In this document: positions 8,152-17,090 of the stretch, in pieces | Layout: each line of letters opens with the position of its first letter | How positions within the stretch are numbered: position 1 is the stretch's first letter | Source: Botryobacter ruber | Lineage (GTDB): Bacteria > Bacteroidota > Bacteroidia > Cytophagales > Hymenobacteraceae | NCBI RefSeq assembly: GCF_003347595.2 | Contig: NZ_QCZK02000050.1 | Span: forward strand, 1 to 52,833 | DNA: 52,833 bases | Direction of reading: 5' to 3' | The notes under the pieces: generated by a model | The model's input: only the letters and a program-made list of their open reading frames with translations | Databases searched by the model: none | What the model was told of the DNA's origin: nothing | Position numbers and translations under genes: made by a program

Positions 8152-8175
8152 GTTCTAAAAGTTTAAAACAAGAAG

Positions 8176-9012
8176 ATGGAAAACAAACTGATCATTTACG
8201 ATGGCAATTGCAAAGTCTGTGTAGGGCTGCGGGATCTGATGCTGGTCCTGGGCCTGGTGGAGCAGCAGGAATGTTTGGCTTATCAGCAGCTGAAACCAGG
8301 GCTGAAGGCGCATGTAAACCCGGACCGCTTCCGAAATGAGATGGCCCTTATCGATACCGGTGGGGGAGAGACCCTATACGGTGCTGAGGGCGTGTCATTC
8401 ATCTTTTCAGAAAAGCTGAAACTGCTCAAGCCCCTGTTCCGGTTCAAACTATTTTTTCGCCTGTTCCGGTTTCTCTACAAAACACTGGCCTATAACCGCT
8501 ATGCTATTGCCACACCCAAAGCACCAGCCATTGCCTGCGATTGCTACCCGGAGGCGGCCACAAAATACCGGTTCGCCTACATCGCCCTGGCAATAGCCTT
8601 TTCAGTTTTACTGACGGCCCTGTTTGGCATTTCGGTGCACGAGGTACTCCAAGCCGGGCCTTTTGCTGCAGCTGTCCAGATGCTCCTGATGGCCGGTACG
8701 GGCTGGGTAATTCAGCTCATGGCCGCTGCACTCCTGTTGGAGCGGCAGCAGGCACTGGAATATGCAGGGCACCTGGGTACCATCATGGTCGCGGGGCTCC
8801 TGGTGTTGGTGCCTGCGATGAGCTTCTATTTCATCGGCGGCATCCTGTTCTATCCCTTGCCTGTGCTGAGCGTGTTGTGCAGCAGTGGCCTGATGCTCTA
8901 CCTGCACCACCACCGGGTGCAGTACCTTGGTTTATCGCAACGCTGGACGGTGCAGTGGTTCTTCCTGCTGCAGGTAACGGCACTGCTTTGGTTACTTTAC
9001 TTTCACCTCTAA
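8176..9012 (+). CDS. DCC-family (DUF393) thiol oxidoreductase-like membrane protein
   Basis: 278 aa. Residues 1-110 are a DCC/DUF393 domain, named for its Dxx-CxxC signature, seen here as YDGNCKVC at residues 8-15. Residues 135-278 form four to five hydrophobic helices, so the DCC domain is tethered to the inner membrane. DCC proteins are thioredoxin-fold-like and of unproven activity. A CDC motif occurs near residue 119 (IACDCYPEA). It follows the GbsR-type regulator with an operator-like palindrome between, and is 10 nt before the DUF2071 gene, so the genes form one operon. Confidence 0.75.
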   Translation: MENKLIIYDGNCKVCVGLRDLMLVLGLVEQQECLAYQQLKPGLKAHVNPDRFRNEMALIDTGGGETLYGAEGVSFIFSEKLKLLKPLFRFKLFFRLFRFLYKTLAYNRYAIATPKAPAIACDCYPEAATKYRFAYIALAIAFSVLLTALFGISVHEVLQAGPFAAAVQMLLMAGTGWVIQLMAAALLLERQQALEYAGHLGTIMVAGLLVLVPAMSFYFIGGILFYPLPVLSVLCSSGLMLYLHHHRVQYLGLSQRWTVQWFFLLQVTALLWLLYFHL

Positions 9013-9022
9013 ATTGTTCGTT

Positions 9023-9715
9023 ATGGACTTGCTAAAAAAACTACCGCTCACGTATACCGGGGAACTGCACCAGGTGTGCCTGGTCAATTTTTCAGTTGAA
9101 AAAGAAGAGGTGCTGCCGTACCTGCCGGAGGGCTTACAGCTGCGCGATTACCATGGCCGTGCCCTGATCTCGCTGGTAAATGTGCAGCTACGAAACATGC
9201 GGCCTGACTTCCTGCCAAAGGCACTACACTTCAACTACCAGCACATCGGTTTCAGGTTGCTGCTCGATGATGCCCGGTATAGCAACGGTACGGCAAAGGG
9301 AATTTACTTTCTGCGCTCGTTCACCGACAAGCCGCTGCTGGTGCAGGGCGGCAGCTGGTTCACCAACTACAAACTGGAAAAAGCAAGCCTTACAAACGAA
9401 GCGGGTGCTTTTGAACTCCGGCAGCATGACCACTTCCTGCGTTACCGCTTAAGCGAGTCCAAACCGCTGCAGGTGAACGAGGAACTGCAGCAGCTGGTCG
9501 GAGCCCTCGACCGGGCCTATTCTTACATCGGGAAGGAGTTGGTACGGGTGCAGATCATGCGGGAGCGCTGGCCGATTGAATGGGTAACCTGCGAAGGTTT
9601 TGAAACGAATTTCTTTCAGACTGCCCGGTTCGAAGGCGCTTTCCGGGTGCGGGAGGTGATCCCGTACCAGTGGTTGCCAGCTAAAGCTGTAACAGTATGC
9701 GCATCGTCGTACTAG
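9023..9715 (+). CDS. DUF2071 (YqjF-like) protein
   Basis: 230 aa, DUF2071/YqjF family, an acetoacetate-decarboxylase-like beta fold of unknown function. Recognised from the opening LTYTGELHQVCLVNFSVEKE, then VLPYLPEGLQLRDYHGRALI and the later SFTDKPLLVQGGSWFTNY. I chose ATG 9023, 10 nt after the upstream stop, over a TTG at 9014. Its last 19 nt overlap the next gene, which implies translational coupling. Confidence 0.7.
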   Translation: MDLLKKLPLTYTGELHQVCLVNFSVEKEEVLPYLPEGLQLRDYHGRALISLVNVQLRNMRPDFLPKALHFNYQHIGFRLLLDDARYSNGTAKGIYFLRSFTDKPLLVQGGSWFTNYKLEKASLTNEAGAFELRQHDHFLRYRLSESKPLQVNEELQQLVGALDRAYSYIGKELVRVQIMRERWPIEWVTCEGFETNFFQTARFEGAFRVREVIPYQWLPAKAVTVCASSY

Positions 9716-10584
9716 GCGCCAACGGGCAGTTAGGCTCCCGCATCCTGGCGCGCCTGCTGCAGGAGTATCCGCAGGCGCAGGTGGTGGGCTGTGTGCGCGA
9801 AAAAAGCATAGCCTCGGTAAAAGGAAACGCAGGTTTTCTGCAACACCTGCTGCCCTTCAACCCTTTCCGGGACGACTGGGCCGCGCTGGGAAAGGTGGAT
9901 GTACTCATCAACTGCATCGGCATTATCCGGGAAACGGCTTCCCTGAGTTTTGAGCAGGCGCACCTGGGGTTGACAAAACTAATGCTGCAACACCGGGAGC
10001 AGCTGGGAAATCCAAAGCTGATACAGCTTTCTGCGTTAGGAGCTGATCCGCAAAGTCCTTCCGGATTTCTGCGTACCAAAGGCCAGGCGGATGCGCTGCT
10101 GTTAACACAGCGGGCTACAGTCGTTGTGCGACCTTCTATTGTCTGTACGCCGGGAACCATGCTGAGCCGGAAACTGCAGCTGGTAAAGAAGCTTTGCCGC
10201 TTTACGGGTGGCCTGCTGCTTTTCCCGGAACAGTTCCTGGAAACAAAGCTGCAGCCGGTGGCGGTGGCGGATCTGACGGCGCTCGTATCGCAGCTTTGTC
10301 TGCAGCGGGAGCATCCAGCAGTAGTTGAAGTTGCAGGAAAAGAGCGGTATACGCTGCGGCAACTGCTGGAGCTGGTGCCCACCTGCCGCAACATTCTCCC
10401 GCTGCCCCAGGCATTGTTCCGCATGTTTTCCCCGCTGCTGTACCGGTTGTTTCCTGCGCTTATCGACAAAGAGCAGGCAGTCCTGCTGCAGCATGATAAC
10501 ATTGCTGAGACCGACGCATGTGAGAAAATCCTGGGCAGGCCTATGGCTTCGACATTGCCTTTCTGGCAGCAGGAACTGGCATAG
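9697..10584 (+). CDS. NAD(P)-binding Rossmann-fold (NmrA/SDR-like) protein
   Basis: 295 aa atypical SDR. The N-terminal nucleotide-binding motif is VVLGANGQLGSRIL (GxxGxxG), followed by DVLINCIGIIRE and LIQLSALGADPQSPSGFLRT, as in NAD(P)H-binding epimerase/NmrA-like proteins where the catalytic Tyr is often absent. The C-terminal part resembles the membrane-associated complex I assembly-like group, but this is not firm. It overlaps the DUF2071 gene by 19 nt and closes the GbsR-led operon. Confidence 0.75.
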   Translation: MRIVVLGANGQLGSRILARLLQEYPQAQVVGCVREKSIASVKGNAGFLQHLLPFNPFRDDWAALGKVDVLINCIGIIRETASLSFEQAHLGLTKLMLQHREQLGNPKLIQLSALGADPQSPSGFLRTKGQADALLLTQRATVVVRPSIVCTPGTMLSRKLQLVKKLCRFTGGLLLFPEQFLETKLQPVAVADLTALVSQLCLQREHPAVVEVAGKERYTLRQLLELVPTCRNILPLPQALFRMFSPLLYRLFPALIDKEQAVLLQHDNIAETDACEKILGRPMASTLPFWQQELA

Positions 10585-10586
10585 CG

Positions 10587-11531
10587 CTATTTCTCATACA
10601 ACAAAGTTACATACATCCCAAAGCTCCTCGAGTTGATCAACGTGGATTTCAAAATTTGCCAGGGCTTTTCGCCGGATTCCCGGTAGTAAATCAGCTGGTC
10701 TTTGGGATGTGTTGCAAAAGCCATGAGGGTGCTGGTGGTAAGGGTGCTGGTTTCGGTGAGCCATTCCAGCACTACGGCCACATCTTCCTGCAGGGTAAGG
10801 TCGTAGTTGGACAGGGGAACGGTAATCCAGCCGGTATGATGAGCAGGAATGGCAATGGTGGCAGGTGCAGAAAGCAGTTTCCGATGTGGTTTGTCATCTT
10901 TCAGGGAATAAAGTTGAATACGGATAACGGCGCGCTCTCCGCCCGAACCCGCTAACCCGAAACTCACGCTCTGCAGTTTCGCCGGTTTTTTCTTCAACAC
11001 AATCCTGCTTCCAATTTCCTGTCCCGGTGCCTTTTTGCGGATGGTGTCGGAGGGGTAGATTTCGTGGTGAATAGGAGTGCCTTCGTCGATGTGGTACCCA
11101 ACTTTTATCGGTTTCCATTTCCGCGATCTTGCCCTTACCTCTACCATATTTAAACTTTCCTGTTTAGGAGCCAGCGCCAGCTTCAGGTTGCCGGTGTTTT
11201 TCTGTTGCCGGAGCAAGTCAGCTACAGCAAATTCCCCAGTTTCATAGCCCAGCGACGACACCTGTAGAATAGCCTGTTCCATTTCCGGTTGTACAGCCAG
11301 CGTAAACGCTCCCTTGCTGTTTGCCTGGAACTGCATTTTATGTGCAACAACCGAAATCGTAGCGAAAGGGATGGGCAGCCGCGTTTCTTTATCGATGACA
11401 GTTCCTTTGATCGTAGCTGCTGTTTTAGGCGAGCGATTGCTGATTTTTTCAGGAAGCGCAACTGAAGCCTGTACAGCGTGTGGCATGCACAGGAAGCAAA
11501 GGCAGGCCGTGCAGAGCAGGTACCGCATCAT
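10587..11531 (-). CDS. CarboxypepD_reg-like domain surface/periplasmic protein
   Basis: About 314 aa from ATG 11531, which gives a clean signal peptide (MMRYLLCTACLCFLCMPHAV then QA). An earlier in-frame ATG at 11579 exists but would put 16 residues before it. Residues about 45-130 are a carboxypeptidase regulatory-like beta sandwich (IKGTVIDKETRLPIPFATIS ... SLGYE), the plug-like domain common on Bacteroidota exported proteins. The rest is beta-rich and ends in SRSFGMYVTLLYEK. This domain order resembles exported proteins of unknown function; no catalytic motif is seen. It is convergent with the NmrA-like gene, 2 nt away. Confidence 0.75.
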   Translation of the reverse strand: MMRYLLCTACLCFLCMPHAVQASVALPEKISNRSPKTAATIKGTVIDKETRLPIPFATISVVAHKMQFQANSKGAFTLAVQPEMEQAILQVSSLGYETGEFAVADLLRQQKNTGNLKLALAPKQESLNMVEVRARSRKWKPIKVGYHIDEGTPIHHEIYPSDTIRKKAPGQEIGSRIVLKKKPAKLQSVSFGLAGSGGERAVIRIQLYSLKDDKPHRKLLSAPATIAIPAHHTGWITVPLSNYDLTLQEDVAVVLEWLTETSTLTTSTLMAFATHPKDQLIYYRESGEKPWQILKSTLINSRSFGMYVTLLYEK

Positions 11532-11690
11532 ACGTATGCTGATAACAGGAACTGTAGCCGGTATTTTGTGCTGTGGCATAAGCAGGAAAAAGTTTAGCTG
11601 CACGTTGGTTTTGGATTGGTAGATGTAGTTCCTGCTGCCGAGGTTGCCTGTGTCCCTGCATTTATTTTTTGTAAGGAAGCACACTCCAAA

Positions 11691-11903
11691 TCAGGCCGGG
11701 GCGCCTACGAAGTGCACCGCGAATACAACCGCCACAAAGTTGCCATCTTCTGCGACAGGCTACCCCAAGGCAAACACACCTACACGGTTCAGCTGCTGCC
11801 CCGCTACTCCGGCACCTACACCCTGAACCCGGCAAAAGCGGAGCTGATGTACTTCCCGACCTTCTTTGGCAGAACGGGGGTGAAACAGGTGGAGGTCCGG
11901 TAG
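11691..11903 (+). pseudogene. C-terminal remnant of a bacterial alpha-2-macroglobulin
   Basis: About 70 codons reading GRGAYEVHREYNRHKVAIFC, then DRLPQGKHTYTVQLLPRYSG and KAELMYFPTFFGRTG, ending VKQVEVR and TAG at 11903. This is the last domain of Bacteroidota alpha-2-macroglobulin-family proteins, which are normally 1500-2000 residues. Nothing upstream belongs to the gene: the preceding sequence is the 5' region of the minus-strand CarboxypepD_reg-like gene. So the rest of the gene was deleted. A dispersed 3'-end repeat follows the stop by about 20 nt, as it does for intact genes. Confidence 0.75.
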
Positions 11904-11922
11904 CTCTATATTTTATGGCGTG

Positions 11923-11964
11923 AGCAGCAGCGGAAGCTGTGGTGGCAGGTGCAGAAGAACTTTT
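11923..11964 (+). repeat. 3'-end repeat, copy 3
   Basis: Starts AGCAGCAGCGGAAGCTGTGG and continues TGGCAGGTGCAGAAGAACTT. It is in sense orientation, 20 nt after the stop of the alpha-2-macroglobulin remnant, and touches the stop codon of the convergent DUF58 gene. Confidence 0.8.
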
Positions 11965-13294
11965 ATATTAACCCCCGCGCTTTCAGCTCCAGGTACTTAT
12001 TGATGGTATTCACGTTGAGCTGCTCGGGTGGCGTGAGGATGGTGTGGATGCCATGCTGCTGCAGCTCTTTTACAATCTGACGTTTGTCGTAGCTGAACTT
12101 CTGGGCGATGGCTTTGGTGTACACTTCTTCCAGGTCGTGGGCCGATTTATCGAGCAGGGCCTGTAGTTCTGTGTTTTCGAAAAAGACGACCACCAGCAGG
12201 TGGTGGCGGGCCAGCGCGCGCAGGTAAGGCAGCTGGCGTTTGCAGCCATTCAGCGTTTCGAAGTTCGTGAAGAGCAGCAAGAGGCTGCGCTGCGTTATTT
12301 TCCGGCGTACCGTCACGTACAGGCGCTCGTAGTCCGTTTCCTGGTACCTGGTTTTCTGGTTGTAGAGCAGCTCCAGGATGCGCCGCAGCTGGTCCGATTT
12401 GCGCTGGGCCGGCAACAGGTTGCTGATGTTGTTGGAGAACGTGATGATGCCTGCCTTGTCCTGCTTCCGGAGAGCGATGTTGGAAATCACCAGCGAGGCA
12501 TTGATGGCATAATCGAGGAGGCTCAGCCCTTCGAACGGCATCTGCATCACGCGCCCTTTGTCGATGAGGCAATACACCTGCTGCGACTTCTCATCCTGGA
12601 AGCTGTTCACCATCAGCTCAGCCCTGCGGGCCGATGCTTTCCAGTTAATCGTACGCTGGTCGTCGCCTGCTACGTAGGAGCGTATCTGCTCAAACTCGGC
12701 GCTGTGCCCGATGCGGCGCACCTGTTTCACACCCAGTTCATGCAGCTTATTCGAAATAGCCATGAGTTCGTACTGCCGCATCTGGATAAAGGATGGATAG
12801 ACCGGCACTTCCTGGTCCTGCGCAAAGCGGTAGCGCCGCCGGACAAGCTGCAGCAGGCTTTTGGCAAACACGTTGATGGCGCCAAAGCTGTAAGTGCCGC
12901 GCCTGGTGGGGCGGAGGGTATAGTGGATGATGTGGGTGCGGCCCTGCAGCAGGTGCGCCCGGAACAAGGCATCGCGTTTCTGGAACTGGAAGGGGAGCTC
13001 GTCTATCACCTCGGCATGTACGTCAAAAGGGTACTTGTTTTCGAGGTACAGGTAAAGGTCGTTGTCGCTGCCGTTGGAGAGTTTTTCCTGAATGCTGCGG
13101 CTGGCAAACAGGCCGTCGCGGGTACGGTAGAGCAGCAGCATGTCGAGCAGCGTAAATACCGCCAGCACGCCGAAAGCCACCTTCGCCAGTACCAGCAGCA
13201 CCGGCAGGAAAAAGCCAAGCACAAACAGGCACACGACACCTGCCAGGCACAGGTACAGCCGGTTTGTAAAGTATAAGCTGCGAATAAACTGCAC
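11963..13294 (-). CDS. DUF58 (vWA-like) protein
   Basis: 443 aa. Two N-terminal membrane helices (about residues 10-30 and 34-52), then a beta domain, then the DUF58 signature with DQRTINWKASARR at about residue 210 and a von Willebrand A-like fold (VYCLIDKGRVM with a modified MIDAS, SLLDYAINASLV). DUF58 proteins are encoded next to MoxR ATPases almost everywhere and are thought to be their targets or partners. The start is GTG at 13294, overlapping the moxR stop as TAGTG, which implies translational coupling. Confidence 0.9.
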   Translation of the reverse strand: MQFIRSLYFTNRLYLCLAGVVCLFVLGFFLPVLLVLAKVAFGVLAVFTLLDMLLLYRTRDGLFASRSIQEKLSNGSDNDLYLYLENKYPFDVHAEVIDELPFQFQKRDALFRAHLLQGRTHIIHYTLRPTRRGTYSFGAINVFAKSLLQLVRRRYRFAQDQEVPVYPSFIQMRQYELMAISNKLHELGVKQVRRIGHSAEFEQIRSYVAGDDQRTINWKASARRAELMVNSFQDEKSQQVYCLIDKGRVMQMPFEGLSLLDYAINASLVISNIALRKQDKAGIITFSNNISNLLPAQRKSDQLRRILELLYNQKTRYQETDYERLYVTVRRKITQRSLLLLFTNFETLNGCKRQLPYLRALARHHLLVVVFFENTELQALLDKSAHDLEEVYTKAIAQKFSYDKRQIVKELQQHGIHTILTPPEQLNVNTINKYLELKARGLI

Positions 13295-14286
13295 TAGCGC
13301 GGTACTTCTATTTTCTGGACAATCTGTTTAATTACCTCATCCGGTGTGATGCCCTCCATCTCGCGTTCCGGGGTGAGCAGGATGCGGTGGCGGAGTACGG
13401 CCGGCGCCAACTCCTGCACATCGTCGGGGGTCACAAAGCCGCGGCCACGCAGGGTAGCCAAGGCCTTCGATGCATTCATCAGGGCAAGCGAAGCCCGTGG
13501 CGAAGCACCCAGGTACAAGGACTTGCTTGCCCGCGTTTCGCCGGTTATCCGGGCAATGTATTCGAGCAGCTTTTTATCGACGTGCACCGCCTGTACCGCC
13601 TGCCGCAGTTCCAGCAGCTGTTCCGATGACAGCACCGGCTGCACCCGCTCCAGGTCCTGTTTGAGGTCGGTGCCTTTGTGCTGCAGGTCCAGGATCGCCA
13701 CTTCTTCTTCCAGGGTCGGGTAACCCGCTACTACTTTAAACATAAACCTGTCCAGCTGGGCTTCGGGTAGCCGGTAGGTGCCTTCCTGTTCAATGGGATT
13801 TTGCGTAGCCAGCACCACAAACGGAGGCGCTAACGGGTACACCACCCCATCATGGGTAATATGCTGCTCCTCCATCACTTCGAACAGCGAGGCCTGTGTT
13901 TTGGCCGGTGCCCGGTTTATCTCATCTATCAGCACGATGTTGGCGAAGATGGGGCCTTTTTTATAGTCGAAGGTGGCGGTGCCCGGGTGGAAAACGGAGG
14001 TGCCCAGCACATCCGACGGCATTAAATCAGATGTGAACTGGATGCGGCTGAAATCGGCCTGCACGGTGCGGGCCATCAGTTTGGCTGTAAGGGTTTTGGC
14101 AATGCCGGGTACACCTTCTATCAGCACATGGCCTTCGGCCAGCATGGCCACCAGCAACAGCTCTATCAGCTGCTCCTGCCCGACAATGAGTTGGTGTATC
14201 TCTTTTTTAATGGCACGCATGGCCTCGTGCAGGGCGCTGTAATCGGTTTTATTTTCCTGTGCGGATGTTAAAATTTGTTGCTCCAT
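13294..14286 (-). CDS. MoxR-family AAA+ ATPase
   Basis: 330 aa. Walker A GVPGIAKT near residue 58, Walker B VLIDEINRAPAK near 120, sensor 1 VLATQNPIEQEGTYRLPEAQ near 160, and the C-terminal lid with LGASPRASLALMNASKALA and PDDVQELAPAVLRHR. MoxR ATPases act as chaperones in maturing metalloenzymes or envelope complexes; the client here is unknown. It starts at ATG 14286, 14 nt after the DUF4350 gene, and is part of a seven-gene Bacteroidota set that includes DUF58, DUF4350, DUF4129, a membrane protein, SpoIIM and RDD. Confidence 0.93.
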   Translation of the reverse strand: MEQQILTSAQENKTDYSALHEAMRAIKKEIHQLIVGQEQLIELLLVAMLAEGHVLIEGVPGIAKTLTAKLMARTVQADFSRIQFTSDLMPSDVLGTSVFHPGTATFDYKKGPIFANIVLIDEINRAPAKTQASLFEVMEEQHITHDGVVYPLAPPFVVLATQNPIEQEGTYRLPEAQLDRFMFKVVAGYPTLEEEVAILDLQHKGTDLKQDLERVQPVLSSEQLLELRQAVQAVHVDKKLLEYIARITGETRASKSLYLGASPRASLALMNASKALATLRGRGFVTPDDVQELAPAVLRHRILLTPEREMEGITPDEVIKQIVQKIEVPR

Positions 14287-14300
14287 GTGTTTGTTATCTG

Positions 14301-15482
14301 CTAGGCTAAGTGCCTTTTTGTTGTCTGCTTATAAAATTTTTCCAGGAGGTTGCTGAGTTTCAGCAGGGTTTGTTCGCCGATGCTGCGGCTCTGCCGGATG
14401 CTGTCGATGAGCTGGAAAATGGAAGTGACCAGTTCTTTATCGGCTCCCGACTTGGCTACGACCAGTTCCTGCAGTTCCTCGTTCCATTCGCCTGCAGGAA
14501 GGTAAAAGTGCGTGCGCAGGTGCTCCAGGAAAAAGGCAATTTTCTTTTCGGCTATGTTTTTGTGGTTGCCGTCGTTATAGTACAAACTGGCAATGACCTT
14601 TACAAAATCGAGGGTGGTGTTGCGGGGCGGTTCCAGTACCGGGATAGTGCGCTGCGTACGTTTGCTCTGGAAAAGCAGGAACAGCACCACCGTGAAGAGC
14701 GCCAGGTAATAAGCCCAGGTAAGCGCCTCGTGGCTGAGCAGCACCCGGAATACGGATTGCTCTCCCGGCGCTCCCTGCTTCTGGTATTCATCCCAAAATA
14801 CGGGCACTACCGGCAGGTGGGAGAGGGCCATGGCGGCATATTCGCTCTGGTTCAGGGTAATAAGCGCATAGTTCGAAAAGGCCAGCGGCACCGTGCTGAT
14901 GTAAAAGGAACCCTTCCCGAAAGGCACCTGCATAAAATTCAGCTTACCGGCTTTATTATGCCCAAGCGGAACAAACCGTGTCTCCTTGCCCGGTATCAGG
15001 AACCGGGAACTGTTGTTGGCCGGGTACGTGTAGGCTTTCGGCCAGGCCGGGTTCTCAAAGACCAGGGCCGTGGAGTCCGGTTTTGAACTGGAAAGCATAG
15101 CCGTTTCGAAGTGCAGCGTATCGGCCAGGGGACCGGCAAACCATTCGGCGGCAATAAAGACCTGGTTGCCCCGCTTTACAAAATCGAGTAACAGGTCTGT
15201 GTCCAGGCTGTCTGCCTGAAAAGACTGGTGGATGAAAAGGTAATTGCCGCTACGGGTGCTGTCCTGCAGGTAATTAAATATAGGCTGACGCACCATCGTA
15301 ACCGGCTGCTCCTCAAAAATGCCTGGCAGGAGCTCGTACAAAGCGAAGGTGCCATACGGGATTTTATCTCTGTTCGAGAAACTCTTGCTCCAGTCCACGG
15401 GCTTCGGGCGGAAGTAGTCCAGCAGCACCAGCGCGGTGAAGAGCAAAACCACAACAGCGATGTAACGGCGGTATCCTTTCAT
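14301..15482 (-). CDS. DUF4350 domain membrane protein
   Basis: 393 aa from ATG 15482, whose ATGA overlaps the stop of the DUF4129 gene by 4 nt. One N-terminal helix (YIAVVVLLFTALVLLDYF) is followed by the DUF4350 region, an amidotransferase-like Rossmann fold predicted to face the periplasm, and a second helix near residue 255 (YYLALFTVVLFLLFQ) leading to a cytosolic helical tail. Function is unknown; the family is tied to MoxR/DUF58 operons. The reading frame continues upstream to 15572, but that extension lies inside the preceding gene and is arginine-rich nonsense. Confidence 0.82.
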   Translation of the reverse strand: MKGYRRYIAVVVLLFTALVLLDYFRPKPVDWSKSFSNRDKIPYGTFALYELLPGIFEEQPVTMVRQPIFNYLQDSTRSGNYLFIHQSFQADSLDTDLLLDFVKRGNQVFIAAEWFAGPLADTLHFETAMLSSSKPDSTALVFENPAWPKAYTYPANNSSRFLIPGKETRFVPLGHNKAGKLNFMQVPFGKGSFYISTVPLAFSNYALITLNQSEYAAMALSHLPVVPVFWDEYQKQGAPGEQSVFRVLLSHEALTWAYYLALFTVVLFLLFQSKRTQRTIPVLEPPRNTTLDFVKVIASLYYNDGNHKNIAEKKIAFFLEHLRTHFYLPAGEWNEELQELVVAKSGADKELVTSIFQLIDSIRQSRSIGEQTLLKLSNLLEKFYKQTTKRHLA

Positions 15483-16216
15483 GCGTGTTGGTTTATCAGG
15501 TTGTCGAACTGGATAAACTCCTGCCGGGCGGCGGCGAAAACTTCGTTGCCGAGTGCGGCACCGCCATACCACACATATTCAAACATGTTGGTGAGCTGCT
15601 CAAACTCCTGCCGGATGTGTTGTTGCTTTATTTCAGGAATATAGCTGCGGTTTGTTTTGCCGGGCTTCCAGGTGATAAAACCGGCATCCGTCAGTTTTTT
15701 CAGGCTGAGCAGGTAGTGCAGGCGAACGGCTTTCCGGTATTCGTGCTGGTCGATGGCCTGCGCGATAAGTTCCTCCAGGTCCAGCTCATGGATGTTCTCT
15801 TCCAGTACATCGTAAGGCACTGTGGCTGCGCTTTGTTTCCTGCCCAGGAGGCCGGTGAAATCTGCTTTGAGCATCTTGATGATGACAAACACAACAGTGG
15901 CTACCAGAACAGCATAAAACAATATTTCCCAGAACCTGCCGGACTGCCCCGTGTAAAATATGCGCCGTAGCCAGTCCATTAACCTGTACTTAAGGCGTTC
16001 CCAGAATGTATTGTTTGGGCGTACCTCTTCAAAGTACCGGAAATCAGTATCAGCCTGTAATTCTTTCAGCTTTTGCGCATCGGGCAGGCGCAGCACCACA
16101 GGTGGCTGGTTAATAGCCAGACTATCCGGTTGCCGGGCACAGACAGGAAGGCCAGCACTTAAAAGCAGGCAAAAAGTTATCAGGTAAAAGAATATGCTGT
16201 TAGTACTGCCCCTCAT
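15479..16216 (-). CDS. DUF4129 domain protein
   Basis: 245 aa with an N-terminal signal or anchor (FFYLITFCLLLSAGLPVCA), an extracytoplasmic stretch, a membrane helix near residues 100-118 (ILFYAVLVATVVFVIIKML) and a cytosolic DUF4129 domain containing ELIAQAIDQHEYRKAVRLHY and the tail EQLTNMFEYVWYGG. In several lineages DUF4129 is fused to transglutaminase-like proteins and sits in MoxR operons. It overlaps the next gene (DUF4350) by 4 nt and the previous one by 17 nt, so the set is tightly coupled. Confidence 0.82.
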   Translation of the reverse strand: MRGSTNSIFFYLITFCLLLSAGLPVCARQPDSLAINQPPVVLRLPDAQKLKELQADTDFRYFEEVRPNNTFWERLKYRLMDWLRRIFYTGQSGRFWEILFYAVLVATVVFVIIKMLKADFTGLLGRKQSAATVPYDVLEENIHELDLEELIAQAIDQHEYRKAVRLHYLLSLKKLTDAGFITWKPGKTNRSYIPEIKQQHIRQEFEQLTNMFEYVWYGGAALGNEVFAAARQEFIQFDNLINQHA

Positions 16217-17090
16217 TGGCGGATGTATCGAGGTTATGGCGCCCGATCAGGTCGGCCTGCTCCAGCAGGCCAAGTCCTTCTTTCTTCTCAACCAGGTTGA
16301 AATACTGGAAGCCGATGGCAATAGCGGAAATGGCATAAATGTAAATACCCAAAACAGAAGAGATGGTTTGGACCACCACCAGCAGCAGGTCGTTGTCCAT
16401 GCCGGGTACCTGCAAACCGCGCATCACGCCAATGGCGAATAAAGGCAGCGCCGTTAACCAGGTGACAACCCCCTGTATAAATCCCGCCACTATGATTAAA
16501 CCGAACGTAGCCCACCAGTTACCTTTTATCAGGGTAAAGCATCGTTCAACCGTTTCAATAAAATCCAGGTCTTCTCGCACCATCACCACCACGAAAAGCG
16601 ACAGCACCACGCCCAGGTAAAGGCCCAGCCCCAGCAGGAACAGGCTCAGGAAGGTGATCAGGGCAATCAGCACTCCGCCGAAGATAACTTTTACCAGGTG
16701 CTCTTTCATGTGCAGCCAGACGGCAGCAGGATTCACTTCGCCCTCTTCGTCCTGGTACACGACCATAAAACTGTAAACCGCCAGGAAGAGCACATAGACG
16801 CTGGTGAGCATAAAAAAAGCGGTGAAGAAATAATTAACCGAGGTAACCTGGTTAAAAAAGCTGAACTGCCCGTACGTTTCGAATTCGTTTGTGCCGGATA
16901 ATCCCCTGAGGACACGGGCCTGGTAAATGCCGGACGAAATGCCTGCTGCAAGCGCCAGGGGCGTAACGTACATAAACAGGGTTTTCAGGAGCGTTCTGAA
17001 GTTGGCCCTGATAAAATGGAAAGTCGCATTCAGTTTGCTGCTGAAGTCCCGTTCTTCCCGGAGGTTAATTTTTTGATTTGTTGAAATCAT
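16200..17090 (-). CDS. Polytopic membrane protein of the MoxR/RDD cluster (DUF4013-like)
   Basis: About 296 aa from ATG 17090 (MISTNQKINLREERDFSSKL); a TTG at 17102 is an alternative. Five to six hydrophobic helices are visible, e.g. LLKTLFMYVTPLALAAGISS, FFMLTSVYVLFLAVYSFMVV, LIALITFLSLFLLGLGLYLG. No catalytic motif. Similar proteins lie between SpoIIM and DUF4129 genes in Bacteroidota; some are annotated as DUF4013 or glycerophosphodiesterase membrane domain, and I cannot decide between these. It overlaps SpoIIM by 26 nt and DUF4129 by 17 nt. Confidence 0.7.
   Translation of the reverse strand: MISTNQKINLREERDFSSKLNATFHFIRANFRTLLKTLFMYVTPLALAAGISSGIYQARVLRGLSGTNEFETYGQFSFFNQVTSVNYFFTAFFMLTSVYVLFLAVYSFMVVYQDEEGEVNPAAVWLHMKEHLVKVIFGGVLIALITFLSLFLLGLGLYLGVVLSLFVVVMVREDLDFIETVERCFTLIKGNWWATFGLIIVAGFIQGVVTWLTALPLFAIGVMRGLQVPGMDNDLLLVVVQTISSVLGIYIYAISAIAIGFQYFNLVEKKEGLGLLEQADLIGRHNLDTSANEGQY

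Noticed and set aside
12200..13276. Plus-strand open frame of about 358 codons opposite the DUF58 gene
   Set aside because: Antisense shadow; the minus frame has conserved DUF58 motifs.
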